DNA of 64,000 nt from Brachionus plicatilis (taxonomy: Eukaryota; Rotifera; Eurotatoria; Ploima; Brachionidae): positions 265,248 to 329,247 of the forward strand of contig QEOQ01000359.1 in assembly GCA_010279815.1 (NCBI GenBank). The letters are read 5' to 3'. The translations under genes were made by a program, and so were the position numbers. The notes under the pieces were generated by a model. That model did no database searches, was not told the DNA's origin, and saw only the letters and a list, made by a program, of their open reading frames with translations. Shown here in pieces: positions 63,071 to 64,000 of the stretch (the first letter of the stretch is position 1; the number at the start of each line of letters is the position of its first letter).

Positions 63071-63455
63071 TTATTTTAAGCGGTTGTGAAGTTCGTTTCA
63101 ATTCGATCTTTTCAATTCAGAAAAACCTGAATAACTTTTTACTAAAAGAGATTATTTAGTTCTATAAAATGCTTAATTATAAGAAAATTTGCTTAATGCA
63201 GTAAAATAAGTCTGCAAAATACTCTGCAATTTTCTGCATAATGCACACGATTAAAAAGTTTTCTAATTAATTTTGCAAGTTCACTGCAGAGTTTTTGCAG
63301 AGTTTTTGCAGACATATATTTTCGGATTAAGCAAAATTGGTAAAACATTAAGCATTTTACATAACTAAATTATCTCTTTTAGTAAAAAAGTTATTCAAAT
63401 TTTTCTGAATTGAAACGATTGAATCGAAATGAACTTCAAAACCCCTTATTTGAGG
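63071..63455. mobile_element. Fold-back MITE, GGTTGTGAAG family (copy 2)
   Basis: Element 63081-63445 aligns end to end with 1636-1980 (CGGTTGTGAAGTTCGTTTCAATTCGATCTTTTCAATTCAGAAAAA ... TTTTTCTGAATTG...GAACTTCAAAACCCC). Flanks TTATTTTAAG and TTATTTGAGG are a diverged target duplication. The centre has TCTGCAAAATACTCTGCA and ACTGCAGAGTTTTTGCAGAGTTTTTGCAGA. Confidence 0.8.
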
Positions 63456-63850
63456 CAAAGTAAAATTTTTGCTCAAATTTCAATTTGCTCATTTTGCTCA
63501 AAATTTTTTTTGAAAACTATGCGCATGTGCATTAACTTTGCAAATTTCAGATTTTCAAAAAATTAAAAATTATATTTGTTGTTTTAATTTATGAAACATG
63601 ATTAAAAAAGCAAATATATTAACTTTTTCAAAAAAAAAAACATAACCAATTTAGCAGATTATTTAAGTATCAATTCAATTCTTTTATTTTTTGTTCAAGA
63701 TAAATCTTTATATTTAAAAATTTATCATTTATCTTTTAAGTAAAAAGATGTTTTTTTTCAAAGTTTTGACATAGAATTAGCCAAAGACTTCATTTGACTT
63801 TATTTCAAATTCATTTCAGTTCAAGTCAAAATTAATATGACACTTTTATG

Positions 63851-64000
63851 TACAGTAAAAGCCGGTTATAGTAAATTCCTATTTGCACAATAAAAAATTT
63901 ATTATAAGCGGAAATTTATTATAAAAAAATGACCCTATTTTTTATTATTTTTATCCATACACTTGGTCGGTCTTTATGCAATCTTTCTGTCAGGTAAACA
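63851..64000. mobile_element. Left terminus of a Tigger/pogo-like element, cut by the window end
   Basis: TA-CAGTAAAAGCCGGTTATAGTAAATTCC followed by TTATTATAAGCGGAAATTTATTATAA. The TACAGTAAAA start and repeated subterminal TTATTATAA blocks resemble pogo/Tigger ends and the arrangement of the 21553 element. The right end is outside the window. Confidence 0.55.

Noticed and set aside
1..64000. tRNA or rRNA genes
   Set aside because: Searched by eye for B-box-like GGTTCGANTCC with acceptor stems and for conserved rRNA strings; none convincing. A covariance-model search would be decisive.

Overview
The window is animal nuclear DNA: very AT-rich, with spliced genes using GT-AG introns and a dense load of transposable elements (TEs). 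The strongest single call is a complete tuberin (TSC2) orthologue on the minus strand, which makes this a metazoan. The combination of extreme AT content, 47-66 nt mini-introns, GRP-tailed SWIM-finger transposons and CR1/Jockey-like retrotransposons suggests a small invertebrate, possibly a monogonont rotifer such as Brachionus. That species guess is inference only. Two assembly gaps are present (17507-17913 and 36087-36532).

Layout. 1-250: 5' coding part of an unidentified minus-strand gene that leaves the window. 0.9-2.9 kb: layered TE remnants with a 172-bp tandem repeat. 2.9-10 kb: AT-rich DNA without recognisable genes. 10-12.1 kb: a TIR element, then a 0.39-kb inverted duplication carrying an intact 161-codon multi-pass membrane protein on one arm and a headless copy on the other. 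12.3-16.3 kb: a decayed non-LTR retrotransposon interrupted by a deleted piggyBac at TTAA. 18.3-19.2 kb: a single-exon SAM methyltransferase with a signal anchor. 19.6-20.5 kb: two fold-back MITEs. 21.3-28.2 kb: a three-layer nest, with a near-intact LINE inside a Tigger/pogo element inside a long-TIR Tc1/mariner element. 30.1-34.6 kb: a 5'-inverted LINE fragment split by a fold-back element and a MULE-like element with a SWIM finger. 35-36.1 kb: further TIR and fold-back elements and a CGATTTAAT/GTCGAC array running into a gap.

36.56-57.02 kb: TSC2, 17 exons whose phases all agree, encoding 1924 residues. Twelve introns are 47-66 nt. The other four (1.6, 2.4, 4.1 and 5.9 kb) hold all the TE insertions of the gene, including a 5'-truncated LINE flanked by perfect 189-bp direct repeats. 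57.4-64 kb: hAT-like and fold-back elements, ending in a Tigger-like terminus cut by the window edge.

The most unusual material is the mobile DNA. At least eight fold-back elements of about 260-370 bp, most with 9-bp target duplications, share TCTGCA/TGCAGA-rich centres although their ends differ. Two hAT-type elements are built of short palindromic arrays (GAACCGGTT; AAGTCAAGTC-ACTTGACTT). The host genes have no evident common pathway. TSC2 is the GTPase-activating subunit of the TSC complex that acts on Rheb and restrains TORC1. The methyltransferase probably works in the secretory pathway.
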